Origin: Allomyces arbusculus
Taxonomy: Eukaryota > Blastocladiomycota > Blastocladiomycetes > Blastocladiales > Blastocladiaceae
Assembly: GCA_027604705.1 (NCBI GenBank)
Contig: JADHYV010000030.1
Location: 124,001-188,000, forward strand
Length of the DNA stretch: 64,000 nt
Direction of reading: 5' to 3'
Shown: positions 45,726 to 57,426 of the stretch, one piece after another
Numbering within the stretch: position 1 is the first letter of the stretch
Layout of the letters: each line of letters begins with the position of its first letter
The notes under the pieces: model-generated
Database searches by the model: none
What the model was told of the DNA's origin: nothing
Seen by the model: only the letters and a program-made list of their open reading frames with translations
Position numbers and translations under genes: made by a program

Positions 45726-46602
45726 ATGGAGTCCACTGAACTCCCTCAACAGACGCTGTCGCTTGACGATTCTCATACGACATTCTCTTGCGCATTGCCG
45801 AGCTTGTTGCCACGCCAGTCAACAGCTACCCGCGCCGTCTCACTGAAACGTTTACTTTGATGCATCTTGCGCCCGCCGCGCCCGTATTGTATGTGCGTGT
45901 GTGAAGACGGCTATGACGTTGCGTTTACGCTCGTTTCGCTTTATTACTTTCTTACCAGATGACGCTGGCAGCAAGACCGTCTCGTTCGATTTCGAAGGGG
46001 TCGGCGAGCCCACGGATTTGGTGGTGACCCCAGACGGGATTCGACGTCATGGTCGATAGTTTGTTGCTCTGTTGCGACACAGCCACGACCAATCGCTGAT
46101 CGCATTGCCGAGATCAACTGATTCACTTGTTGTGGCGGCCCACTTACGATCCGATCTGTCCCTGATAATCAAGTGCTCCCGGCAGTGGTTGCTCATACCC
46201 ATCCCGCCAATGCAGGTTCGCCAATGTATTGACTGATCGAGGCTCTGTTATCAACTCTTGGCCCTGGCGCCCGCCAATTCTGGTTCATCCGCTCTGCCAA
46301 CAATTCGAAATCGCCCATGGAATCATGCCTTCAAGTCGCATCACGATCCCCCACTCAGTTTTGGACCTGTCGCTTGATTTGCGTGACTGCTTCCCTACTG
46401 AAAGGAATGATGAGGTTGTGACCCGTTTTGGGACATTTCATCATTTGCGGCGATTCTCTCTCACACTTAATGACTTCTTCCTCTCCCCTTATGCACATGG
46501 CGCCAGCTTCTCGCTCCTCTTTGCCAGTCTCCCAAAATCGATCACAACGCTCTGTCTCCGGCCTGGCAACCTCTGCAGACCCTTGAAGCGGTTGCTCGAC
46601 TG
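45726..46602 (+). pseudogene. F-box/leucine-rich family B, copy B3 (truncated)
   Basis: Begins MESTELPQQTLSL. A neighbouring frame gives the F-box-like FSYDILLRIAELVATPV. The middle block follows (VGEPTDLVVTPDGIRRHG and IKCSRQWLLIPIPPMQVRQ) but contains stops. Another frame gives ITIPHSVLDLSLDLRDCFP and LPKSITTLCLRPGNL. The C-terminal leucine-rich blocks of B1 and B4 are missing. It is a decayed, 3'-shortened copy directly upstream of B4. Confidence 0.55.
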
Positions 46603-46772
46603 AGCCTCAATTTGAAAACTGACTCGGACTCTAAAATACACATTGTCAGATAAGCTAGTTGTGATCTGGGCTACAGTCTCTCTCTCTCGTTGGAGCATCA
46701 ATCCCAACCGTCCACACCCTCCACTAATCCTCGACACAATCCGCAATCGACATTTTTTTCCGCTGATCGAAA

Positions 46773-48432
46773 ATGCAGTCCACTGCCGCCGATCTGTCTC
46801 AACAGCCGCTGAGATTGGACCAGCTCCCTTGTGTTGCTCTCGAGTGTGTTGCCGAGTTTCTTGTCACTCCAGTCGATCGCATTCCTGCACCGTTCCAATG
46901 ACATATTCATGTTGATTCAGCTCGCGCTTGCTGCGCCCATCTTCTATGCTCCGTGTGTGAACGTGGCAATTGCAATGCACTCGTGCTAGTTTCACTCAGT
47001 CAAATTCAGGCCGGATGATGCTGACGGCCACAAGGCTTCCTCCATCTTTGGAATAGTCGGCAAGCTTGTCGACGTGGTCATCACTCCCGATGGGACTCGG
47101 CACCGCCGTCAATTGTATCTGGCTTACGTGCCACGCAATCATGGCCGCTCGCTGTTGCCCAAGCCGTCCATTCCATGGTTGAGCGTCAAGTGCTCTCAGC
47201 TGTGGTCTCTCTTGCCCATCCTGCCTTCACAAGTTCGCCAACGCAACTTGTACAATTCAAACAACACCATTGCCTCATCGCACTTGCTCGCCCCGGTTCT
47301 GGTCCCTCCATTCTGCCAGCAACTTTAATATTTCTTCTGAAGTGATGCCCTGGGACCACATCGTGATCCCTCACTCGGTGGAGGGCCTGTCGCTTGATGT
47401 GACCGACTGCATTGCAATGGACGGAAACGAAGAATACTTGGCCCATCTTGGGACGCGCCATCATGTGCACCGGTTTTGTCTCGCCATGCCCACCACGAAT
47501 GGAGCAGGCTTCCCGGAATTGCTGGCCAGTCCTCCAGTCACGATCATGTCACTCCATCTCAAGTCTGGCCAGGGCGCCGTGTTTCCACGCATGTTTATGG
47601 AAGAGTTTGCTCACTTGACGTTGCTTGCATCGTTTTCGTGCATCTACCAGGCTGGCCAACCTCGAGGGCATCGTGGGGGCGCTTCCGCGAACTCGTCTCA
47701 CATTGCTGGACTGGGAAGTTGAGCGGAAGTGGTCTGACAGGATTGGAGACCAGGGTTCGCCCAATCTCGCGGCCGGCTTCCCATCGGTTGTTGCAAAACT
47801 GCACATTGCGATGCGTGATACGACAGACAATGCCACAGACGTTGTTCCTCACTGGCAGGCTGTGCTTGAATCGATTCCACCTGTGACGCAAGACGTCGAA
47901 CTTCTTCTGGGACCGTGGGCCCCAGGAGTTTGCTCCCAACTCCAGCTTGCCCCAACACTGTCACGTAATGCGCTTTCTGGAGAAGGCCCGCGTCCTTCCG
48001 ACTTGGGCGTACTTCTCGCGCGACTTCCAGCGCCGCTGGTTGCACTTAAATTGTCGGTCGCGGCCTGTATCGACTCTGATTCGGAACTGGCTCTCCTTGT
48101 GCAGCACATGCCTCTGCACCTGGTCGTTTTAACGCTGGCGTATGGAACTGTCATCGGATCAACTACTGCTCCTCAAGCCCGTGTGGCCAACCACGTTGCG
48201 CGAACTGTGCTTGCCTGGAAACGACTTGACGGTTGGTCCTCGCCACCTTCCCGTGGGACTTCGCGTCCTGGATTTGAATTGTAACCGCGGACTGGGTGGG
48301 CCCGCTCACTCAGTCGCGTGGGTGGACGAGCCTCCTGTCACGTTGCGCCAACTGGACGTCATGGACACCATGTTTGACAACCGTATGACGCGCGCATTGC
48401 TCCATCGGATGCACGTGAAGGCAGCGAAGTAG
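46773..48432 (+). pseudogene. F-box/leucine-rich family B, copy B4 (most complete)
   Basis: Starts MQSTAADLSQQPLRLDQLP with an F-box-like helix (ALECVAEFLVTPVDR). The middle block is VGKLVDVVITPDGTRHRR, VPRNHGRSL, VKCSQLWSLLPILPSQVRQ. Then come frames at 47344 (IVIPHSVEGLSLDVTDC), 47625-48284 (VVAKLHIAMRD, VTQDVELLLGPWAPGV, PLHLVVLTLAYG) and 48142-48432 (LRELCLPGNDLTVGPRHLPVG). It is the longest copy, and its last 220-residue frame is open. Three frame changes remain. Some could be introns, since short GT...AG stretches occur, so this copy might be a living gene read here imperfectly. F-box proteins recruit substrates to SCF ligases. Confidence 0.55.
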
Positions 48433-50571
48433 CGGCAGATGCGGCTTTGGTTCAAGAGAGCCCAAATATTGGCACAGGTGATGCGGCTGGTGAAGGCCAA
48501 GTTTGTCGTTTCCGCTGACTGAGTGGCCTGGGCGTCCTGCTGAGATTCTGAATTTCTGAACACGATTGATTCGTCAAGCATAATGGGTGATTTGTAAGTT
48601 GTCTTGAAGGAAAGAACAACTGGAGAGCAAGTGTCAGTATTGCTGCATTCGGATCCGCAAGAATAACCTGTTCACGCTGCTTCTTCCGAGGCCAGAGTAT
48701 CAGCGCAACGCTCCTCACCGTCGGTTGTCGGCTTCGTTTGGCTCTTTCCCCTCGACTTGTGACTTAATTTTGACGATGCTAGTAATCTGCCATCTACAAC
48801 GCTTCGTGCCGATTTTGGCACAATGCTAAGTGGCAGACTGACCGGGTCGAATTGCTGCGCATTGATGACGAAAAATGGTTTTTGTGAAGAGGAATTCATG
48901 ATGGTTTGCACGCGTATGATCATGCATAATGGTGGGATGTTCTGCAAAGCAACGGGAAGAATGCCGAAATCAAGAACGAAAACAACCTCCTGCAGAATCC
49001 ATTCGGTGCAGAGCTAGAACGTCAGTGCGTCAAACGAGCGACATGAAACAGCTTCCACTACAACCCAGGAAAATAAGCAGCGGCGATCGACGACATTTGT
49101 GCCAAAATTATGGCCAGCTCTTGGTGAAGCATTGTGCAGCACAGAGCAAATCCAAAACGCTGTGATGATGGTGGAGCCGGGTCGCCGTCAGGGTCCTTGA
49201 AGCCGCAGTACGTGCACGGCATTTCGCGCTTGTCGGTCATGGCACCAATGTCATGCATGTTGACCGGAATCTTGTTCGTGACCGCGCGTGGGATCACAAT
49301 CTGTTGCATCTTGGTCTTGGCGTCCTGTTGGCGCTTGGCTGGAACTGATGCGCGTGGTGATTGTCAATGACGTGGACTCGTGTGCTCAGGCCCGAGGCAA
49401 GGACCACCCCCAACCTGCAACCGGCAGCCAAGCGGATCTCCTGCGATGACGGAACGGAAACAGGTGATGGGTGTGTCTTGCAACAATAGATGACCATGCT
49501 GTCTTTCAATAACTACGAGGTGGCCATTCTTCTCCACAGTGTGACTGGAGAAGTTGCGCTTCGTGTGCTGCGGAACGCCCTGTCAGGGCGAGAATCACAT
49601 CTGTTCGCTCTCAGGTTCTCCAAAGTGCCAACAATGGACGGGGAAATGCATTTTTGGTCACATCAAAGACAAGACTCATGGGCGCTGGGAGGGAAGACCA
49701 CACACTCTTCGACATCGGTTTATAAGTCAGGTCGTGACGACCACTTTGACCATGGTAGGTAAGTAATTTGAGGGCAGCATGTAGCATGACAGCGCGCGTG
49801 GTCACAGCGCTGAGGACATTGAATAAACCCGGTCAGATAGAACCCGCTGATCCGAAACCAGCCGCCACGATCAGGAACTATTCGTGGTCGTCTGCAAAGT
49901 CGGCCGCGACCTCATCATCCACTTCGTTTGCGCCCCAATACCCATCATCAAAGTCAAAATGTGTGGCCAGTCACACCCGCTTCGATTCGGTGTAGCTCTG
50001 GCCCTTCTGTGGATCCGAAACAACTGTGTTGACCAGAGTGGCGGGCAGGAGCTGGTTGCGCAAAGACGGCGTCGCTGAGCTCGAGGACGGCCGCGCGCTG
50101 CGCAATGAGCGTCGGGAACCTCGACGGCAGGTCATGATGCCGATTGGAGAGTAGGGCAACCGCGCCGAGTGCGAACTTGGTGATGAAGACGGCGAGGGCG
50201 AAAAACTCTCAGATTCTGTCGAAATAGACCACAGGACTGGTACTATTTGCGCTTTTTGATTTTCAGCGAGAGCAGCGCGACGGTGGGAAGAGATCGAGGG
50301 TAGGATCGCAGGAGACGGCACGAGTTATGTGGTGTTAATCTTCAGTGACGTGAACTCGTGCCTTCAATGTGCTGGTGATTTTCGTAGTGTGTTTTGTGGT
50401 TTGCAGGGTTTGTCAACACCTTGCCATACTTGCCAACAACTGGCAGCAGCTTCGACCAACATCAACGCTTCGGATCATCTCATCGAACGCGCAACTTGCT
50501 GCAGCCGTCCAAGCGACTATTTGACCAGCCTTGCTCAACGGCCCTGCAACCCCTGTTGCGACATTGCTACC
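48433..50571. other. 2.1-kb gene-poor stretch with coding-like fragments on the minus strand
   Basis: No complete gene could be built. Two minus-strand stretches have strongly protein-like composition. One, about 49345-49180, contains PRAVTNKIPVNMHDIGAM and KREMPCTYCGFKDPDGDP, with a CxxC pair. The other, about 50216-50060, contains FFALAVFITKFALGAVALL, a membrane-helix-like run, followed by SRFPTLIAQRAAVLEL. A third small acidic stretch ends at about 49894 (GYWGANEVDDEVAADFADD). They may be exons of unrecognised genes or remains of dead ones. The 3' end up to 50571 is presumably the ATPase promoter. Confidence 0.35.
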
Positions 50572-53473
50572 ATGATGGATCCGTCAAGCAGTTTCTCCAC
50601 GCCGCCAAGTTTGACAGCCGCCACCAATAATTGTAGCAGGAGCCCGAATCGCAGCGAACATAATGATCAGGCATTGCCCGTGGACGACTTGCTCACACAG
50701 GCACCTTCGTGGTCTGATCCGTCACTCCTCCTCGCAGACCTGCTCGATGGACTTGGCACCAACGTTGAAAACGGCCTGACCGACGCAGCTGTTGCTGAGC
50801 GCGTCTCCACGTTTGGCTGCAACACGCCTCCACCGTTGCGTGACTCTGGCCGGTCGTCGTGGCGCATCGTTGTGGGTGAGCTCGGCGAACCCATGAACAT
50901 GTTGCTCGTCGCTGTTGCCGTCGCATATTTTGCGGTGGGCGAGCTCGGAGAGGCTCTGATCATGGCGTGTGCGTTTGGCACCATGATAGCACTCGAAATC
51001 GCGACTGAGCAACGTGCGAAACGGCTGGTGCGTGACCTGGCCGCGTCGGCCGTGCCGTGCAGCGTCACGGTGCGCCGCAACGCGCAACTGTGCATTCTCG
51101 AGGCTACGGCGCTCGTTCCGGGTGACGTGGTTTTGCTCGAGCGCGGGCAGCGTGCACCCGCCGATCTGCGCGTTGTCGAGTCGCTGGATTTGGCCGTTGA
51201 CGAGGCCACGTACTCAGGGGAGTCGGTGCCTGTCGTCAAGTTTCCTGCCGAAGCGCACGAGCCGACAACGGTGGCCGAGCACGAGCCGACTATGTTTCCA
51301 CCGCATTTTGTGCCGGCCCAGGCGACGGTTCAGTCGGGCCGAGGTTCGTCTCCTCTTGTACTGTTCGCGCAAATGGATGGCCATTGACGATTTTGTGCTT
51401 GGGTGTCTAGGAACGTTTTTGGTCGTGGCCACCGGTGCTCGCACGCATCTCGCGCAAATGGGCGGTCTGGAGCCATCCAAGCAGCCGCCGACTCAACTCG
51501 CATTATTCATGAAACGTCTCGCCTTTTGGCTGGCCTGCGCCGTCGTCGTCATCGTCCTCGCCGTCATGGCCGGTGCCTTGGCAACGGGTGTGCCGTGGCA
51601 CGAGGCCGTGCTCACGGGTCTCGTCCTCGCTTTCGCCACAATCCCGGAGGAATTGCCGCTCATGGTCAAGCTCGTTCTCGCATCCGCGGCATGGACGCTC
51701 GGCCACGACCAGGTGCTGGTTCGCCGACTCCGTGCAGCCGAGCACCTCGGCGCGATCACCATGGTGGTCACGGACAAGACGGGCACCCTGACTGAGAACC
51801 GACTCGTCGTCGAGTGCGGCGTTCTGGTGGACGCGCATGTCGTGCAAGACACGGCGTTGCATCGAGTCTGGGCACTCGCGAGCATCCCTGGTGGACCCGA
51901 CGTGTTTGATCGCTCGATTCGCGCCACGACGGCACCGGAACCGGTCGATGTGGCCGCGTGGGGCGTGGTCCACGAAACGCCGCTCGACCCGGCGACTGCG
52001 ACCAAGGAGATTACGCGGCGCGACCCGACCACGGGCAGAACCGTCCATGCACTCCGCGGCGCTCCCGAGCGGCTCGTCCAACTCGCGACCCACGTTCTCC
52101 TCGACATGGACGCTGTCCGCACCTGCGACCCCGCCGACCTTGTCGACCACGCCTTGCATATCACCCCCGATATCCGCCGTGCTTTGCTCAGCGCCATCGA
52201 GCGGCACGCTGCACAAGGGCTCCGTCTCGTCGCATTCGGGCTGCGCGGTTCCGACCATGTCGTGTACGCTGGCAGCATCGCCTTCCGCGACGCCGTGCGC
52301 CCGGCGGCACACGAGTGGATCAAGCACTGCCACGCGCGCGGCGTGCAGGTGGTCATGGCCACGGGCGACCACTGCGCCACTGCGTTGGCCGTCGCGCGTG
52401 CCGTCGGGATCCCGGCTGCCGCCGTGCATTCGCGCATGACGCCCGCGGCCAAACTTGCGCTCGTCGAGGCCGCCAAGCAGGACGGGCACACGGTTGCGTT
52501 TATTGGGGACGGCGCGAATGATGGCGCTGCGCTTGCAGCCGCACATGTGGGTGTCGTCATGGCCGCGTCGCCCGTGGTCGCTGACAGCGCTGTCGATGCG
52601 GCCGACGTGATTTGTCTCGGAACGAGTTTGGCGGGTCTCGTGCGTGCAATGCAGGAGGGTCGTCGCGCGGATGCGAATTTGCGCAAGGCCGTCGCGTTCT
52701 ATCTCGGATGCAAGGCTGCGCTCGTGGCGCTCACGGCCGTGACCATGGCCGTGTTTGGCGCGTTCCCATTCTCGGCCCTGCAGCTGATCGTGCTCGAGAT
52801 TTCCATGGATGTCGGTGCGACGACGTTGTTCATGCTCGAGCCCGCCGACCAGTGGTCGCAAGGCGTCTACCCGCGCCGCGCGGACCTGCCGCTGCCGTCC
52901 TACCGCGGGTCTCAGCTCGACCGGCAGCCATCGTACGGGACCGTCGTTCCGTCGTCGTCGCGCAACCGCAACAGCGTGTCAAACAGCGGTGACAGCAGTC
53001 GTATCGCCAAGCCCGAACCAGCGCCATCCAGCACGCCGCCTCCCTCCCTCGATATCGGCGGCTGGATTGCCGGCGCCGCGGTTACCATGTTCGCTGCGGT
53101 CCTGATCGCGTACGTGTGGGGCGCCGAATTTGTGGTCGGCGCGTCCCGCGCCATGGCGCAGTCGCTCGCGTTTACAACGTGGCTCCTCGCGCACGTCGTG
53201 CTCGCGTACTCGTTGCGGTCACTCTCGGTGCCGCTGCGGCTGCACGGATTGCGGTCCACGGGTATCGCAATTTGGTTGGCTGCTGTGCTTGCAGTGCTGG
53301 GTGTGGCCACCGTGATTACGCCTGAGCTCGGTGTGACCGTGCCACGCGAAGCACTCGTGTTTTGCATTGCGTGCAGCATGCTCCCATTGAGTTTGGACGT
53401 TGTGCGTGAGGTGAAATGGCGCTTCGCAGCCGCGGTCGCGGACGGGGACCGGGCGCCGCTGTTGGATGCATAA
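50572..53473 (+). CDS. P-type cation-transporting ATPase (P2-like)
   Basis: Two exons, 50572-51343 and 51411-53473, give 944 residues. The phosphorylation motif DKTGTLT lies near residue 379, the actuator loop reads YSGES near 216 in place of the usual TGES, and the hinge is GDGANDG near 624. The N-domain has RGAPE in place of KGAPE. The M4 motif is IPEELP, where Ca2+ pumps have PEGLP, and M6 has LEISMDVGA with the expected Asp. About ten membrane spans can be counted. Between M6 and M7 is a Ser/Pro-rich loop. The set resembles P2-type Ca2+/Mn2+ pumps and several bacterial P-type ATPases, so the ion is uncertain. It hydrolyses ATP to move a cation. The start at 50572 is the first ATG; the upstream frame stays open without ATG. 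Confidence 0.85.
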
Positions 53474-53919
53474 CTGGAGAGAGCGAACATGATCGACATT
53501 GCTTCATTCTTGCACGCTCCACCCTCACCTTCTCCACCGATTAGAATCTGCCACCCACTTTTGGTTAGGTGAATTTCACCCTGATCTACAGACATGATCG
53601 TTCGCAGCATCAGCATCACCTCATCGGTGGAGCGCGGCAAACAATCAACGCTTGCCACTCCAAGAATCGATGGGGACGTCGTGGAGGCCGAGGGAGACAG
53701 AGCGAGGCCCTCCTGCTGTGTTCCTTTCCCGTGCAATCATTTTCACGGAGCGCGCCAACAATTGTTTGCCGTCAGCATCTTTGTTGATGCGCCCGGGGCA
53801 CTAATTTGTTCGCAAAGAACGCGTCTTTGCAACTCGCGCTCATCAATTTCTCGCCACCGTTGAGATGTGACTGGCCGCACAGCCGGAACATCCTCAATCG
53901 AATCCGACGACCACCGCGA
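53474..53919. other. Spacer between the ATPase and the membrane-protein gene
   Basis: About 450 bases, nothing supported. The region next to 53920 is presumably a promoter. Confidence 0.35.
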
Positions 53920-54999
53920 TGAGTGCTTACAAGATGGCAACGCCGCCCCCGCCACCCCTGCCGCCGCCGGCGTTCGGAGACCATGACGCGACACGCCGCA
54001 CCAACATGGTCGTCAATATCAGTCTCGTCGCGGCGTAAGCCTTGATTGCGGTCTGGTCGAGGGCCTCTCAGTCGGCTTGTATCTTTCTTGGATCGCTCCT
54101 GCTCGTTGTCGTCCACTTCATTTTACGGTACCTGGTCCGTTCAGCTCATGCTTACCTATTTCCCGTCTCATAAACTATCTGTGACTCGCTCTTACTCCGC
54201 TTTTACAACAGGGCGTCGCAGAACGCAGCATTCCGCGCCTCGCGGCACTTACCGTCCTTGCGACTGCGCTGTTTGCGTCGATTCCCGTCTCGATTGCGTC
54301 CAAAACGACCAGCTACGCGCACGGCATGTGCATGGTCGACCATCCGCTCGTCTCAGCCGTCTTCTCGCCCACCATCACAACCATTGCCTATGCGCTGCAG
54401 CTTGCCTTTTTGCTGAGGTGCTTGCCGCTGGGAACGCGCTCGCGGCGTTTCAGCAGCGATAACGGCGTCGCGTAAGCCAGGTTGCGGCGATGCTGCTTAT
54501 TACCAATGGCATTTGTGTGCTCTTCTGCTTTGTTTGCCCCGATCTCGTTTGACGGCGTCCACCATTGACCGTGCATTAATATCCTCCTAGCGATCCTGTC
54601 GACAGTCCTGTTCCACGTCTCGCTGACATCGTCGCTGCAATTTGCCGCGCTGGGTCTTTCGGCACTCGACCTGTCCATCAACCACGCGTGCGTCGTCTAC
54701 CCCGTCCTGCACCGGATGGTATGACAGGCTGCTGAGAGTTCGCACCGCGATCCACGCCCAGCGCCGCGCGCGAAATGCCGTCGATCAACGCGCCCTCGGG
54801 TAACGGCGGAGGAAGCAGCGCCGGTCCCTTGTCCGCGGAACCACCAGACGACCGACGCATGTCGGTCACTGAGCCTTCTTCGTTGACTGCGAATGCGGCC
54901 GCGGACGTGAACTCAGTACGCACGGTGGCCGAATCGAAGATGAAGCCTCTTGAGACTATCGAAGCTGGCGGTGTCGGGAAGATGGGAGGTGGGCTGTGA
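53920..54999 (+). CDS. Probable polytopic membrane protein, exon joins unresolved
   Basis: An ATG at about 53920 opens a Pro-rich start (ATPPPPPLPPPAF). Separate open pieces then each carry a membrane-helix-like run: SACIFLGSLLLVVVHFILRYL (54072-54134), LAALTVLATALFASIPVSIA and TTIAYALQLAFLL (54212 to about 54418), AAMLLITNGICVLFCFVCP (from about 54481), and AILSTVLFHVSL...LQFAALGLSAL (about 54594-54720). A Ser/Gly-rich hydrophilic tail ends at 54999. The join of the second and third pieces is phase-consistent with donor GTCCGT at 54135; the others are not settled. Five or more helices with a cytoplasmic-looking tail would suit a receptor or transporter, but I do not recognise the family. Some stops between pieces could also mean decay. 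Confidence 0.45.
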
Positions 55000-55493
55000 A
55001 GAGACTAATTATCGGGGACTTTCGATCGTGCCAGTGCAGTTGAGTATGAATTATGAGCAATGTCTCTTTATGAGAGGCTTGATTGATTGGGCACTCAAAA
55101 TGTCGACGCTGCTCAGCCGTTCCTTCTTATGCCGTTGGTTTCAGGGCCACTCTGCTGCCAGTAATTATACGTCTGTGTTAAGCAAGAAATATCGAACCAT
55201 CGAATTTACCTTGATTTTTGGATGGTGCCAGTTCCAGCACGCCTCTACTGTTTCGAACTATGTTCACTCTCCATATGGATATTGTTCGGAAGAACGACTG
55301 TATCATGGCAGCTTTTCGCAGGATGGTGAAGCGTCACGAAGCAGGGTGGCTTGAAGCCAGGACCCGTCAGAATTGCGAAGAGGACACATGAGGGCTGGAC
55401 GAGTCGACGAGGGAGAATAACCGCAACGTTCTCTGATTCATCGACAGAAATGCAAAATCAGGCGTAGCGCATGGCGCCCCGACCAAAAACATC
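55000..55493. other. Convergent spacer, nothing supported
   Basis: About 490 AT-richer bases between the end of the membrane-protein gene and the 3' end of the bZIP gene on the other strand. Confidence 0.4.
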
Positions 55494-56449
55494 TTAGGAC
55501 GCATCCACAGGCGGCAAGCCGAACTGCGTCATAACCGGAGCGTCCGCCAAAACGCGCCGCGCACGCTCCAATGCGAAAGACCCATTCACCATTCCTGGCA
55601 CAGCGAGAACGGGAATCACAACGCGCTGCAGCCGAAAAGCCGGAAACCAAGCACCATCCATGCGATTGACGCTGCCAAGTGCCTCGATTTGCGCATGCGC
55701 CAATTGAAGCTGCATTTGCAGCAACCACACAGTCTCACGCAGAGCATCACACTCATTATTCAGCTCCTTGGTTTGTGCCTCGAGGTATTTCATCTTGGCT
55801 TGCTTGCGCGCTCGTGATTCGCGCACACCTTGCACCACCTTGGCACGCTTTGCCTTCGGATCGGGATCACTTGGCCCTATCATGCGGGTGCGCTTCGTCT
55901 TGTTTATGACCGTCGCATTGAGCGCCTCCGAATATTTGGGAACTTGAAGTGGCACGCTACATTTGAATGATGTCAAATCGGGTGAGAGAGCGAGGAGCCA
56001 CTATCCATAAATCCTGCGCTGGATAACGAATCGCACTGCGAAGCAACCTCTTCCACCAAAGGGATACTCAATGCCGCTGCTGAATCTTTTGCGTCGGTAA
56101 GTGGCTGCAATGGAGTTTCCAGGCTTGGCACCAGCAGCGAGTCGTCATCCTGCGATAGCGGTTTGGGATAGCCATGGAGAATACGTCCATGGTCTGTGAG
56201 TTTGTGCAACTGTTGGGCAACAAAAGCTGGCAGCTTGGCACAGGTCACCTTGGTCGTGGTAGTCGATGCGCTGGCAAATTGTAACCCGGCCAAAAACGCA
56301 TTCGAGCTCTCTTGAAGACTCTCGAAATAATTCGGGAAAAGCTCCTTCAGGGCGATCGCATCGTCGTGGTCGAATCTTGACGTCGGATCGAAGATTCTGA
56401 CTTGATCAGCATCGTGAGAGAACTTAAAGCAATATTCAGCGGTCTCCAT
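55494..56449 (-). CDS. bZIP transcription factor (atypical basic region)
   Basis: Two exons, 56449-56028 and 55956-55494, give 294 residues. The second exon has a basic region followed by heptad leucines and other hydrophobics: KRAKVVQGVRESRARKQAK, then MKYLEAQTKELNNECDAL and VWLLQMQLQLAHAQIEAL. The SRxRK core is present, but the invariant Asn and the Ala-Ala pair of the usual N-R-x-A-A-x-x-S-R are replaced (V-V-Q-G-V-R-E-S-R), so DNA binding may differ. The first exon is acidic and Ser-rich and may be an activation region. The donor GTTATC is not strong, so this join is moderately certain. An earlier in-frame ATG exists at 56614. It is divergent from the GGCT-like gene 350 bases away. Confidence 0.65.
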
Positions 56450-56799
56450 GGCGTTGTAACGACTTGCTGAGGAATGCGAGCAGTCACAGAGGCGACTGGG
56501 GCCTGTGTATTGCGCGGTCAAACTGTTATTGCTCGTCCGAGTCGGAAAATCGCAGCCTGGCTGACCAGCTGCGTACCAACGGACATATGTCGCGTGCAAT
56601 CGGGGAACTGACATGGTTCATTGCGACAGACGCGGCTTTTTTGTAGCCCCAGTCGGCAGAAACTTGCATCAAGCACAGCTCCATGCGGCACCACGTCACA
56701 CCTTGCCTGCTCCTCTTCGCCGGTTACTGCTGCCGCCACTGCGAATCATTCCCTTTGTCCAAAGTTCACATCCCACTCATTGTAGCCAGCTGCAATAAT
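56450..56799. promoter_or_regulatory. Divergent spacer between the bZIP and GGCT-like genes
   Basis: 350 bases between diverging starts, so the promoters overlap or adjoin. If the bZIP start is at 56614 the spacer shrinks to 185 bases. Confidence 0.4.
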
Positions 56800-57426
56800 A
56801 TGGCCATCACGTCCTTTGTCTACGGAACACTCATGGACCCGACCGTCTGGCGGCGCGTTACGAATGATGCAGCCCGGAAAGTGACGCCTGCTGTGATCCG
56901 AGTATGAACCTCGGCATCGACGCGCACCGACCAGTCCATGTTCTCCATGAATTGATGAATCAGATGACAGGGGTACCGCCGCTACCAAGTCAAGCACGGT
57001 TACTATCCGGGCATTCTGCGCACGTTTGACGACACGGACCTTGTGCACGGCCTGCTGGTCACGTTTGACGCGCAAGCGACAGTGGATGCTCTGGACTGTT
57101 TTGAAACGGAGGTATTGCTTCGCGCTGCCTCATCCACCCGCTGATCGGCCCCAGACTGACGGAGGGCACACAAATTGCAGATGTATATGCGCGTTCCCGT
57201 TCAGGCCGAAACTGGCACCGTTCCGACTGCGCTGCCCGCATCGCTTCTCGCGGCTATCGAACCGGAACGGGCATCCACCCACACTGCCCCGGCATTGCAC
57301 GCGGCGGAAGTGTATGTGTGGGTTGATGGCGAGCACCTCCTCGACATGACGGGCGCTGATTGGAGCTACGACGAGTTTTGTGCTTCGCAACGGCGCGAAT
57401 TTGATGCGGAAATGGCGCAGAAGTAA
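56800..57426 (+). CDS. Gamma-glutamylcyclotransferase-like (AIG2/GGCT fold) protein
   Basis: Three exons, 56800-56901, 56971-57111 and 57181-57426, give 162 residues. The hallmark FVYGTLMDP (substrate loop YGTL) opens the protein. Then come GYRRYQVKHGYYPGIL, LVHGLLVTFDAQ and LDCFE, with the family's catalytic-type Glu region. The C-terminus has VYVWVDGE and WSYDEFCASQR, matching AIG2-like proteins that end in W.yeeF. Such enzymes cyclise gamma-glutamyl groups or are uncharacterised AIG2 homologues, so the substrate is unknown. No targeting signal is visible. Confidence 0.82.

Noticed and set aside
54035-54061. A 27-base intron in the membrane-protein gene
   Set aside because: Far shorter than any other intron here (60 or more). 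An alternative donor and acceptor (54009-54071) keeps phase with a 63-base intron, so the short one was not used.
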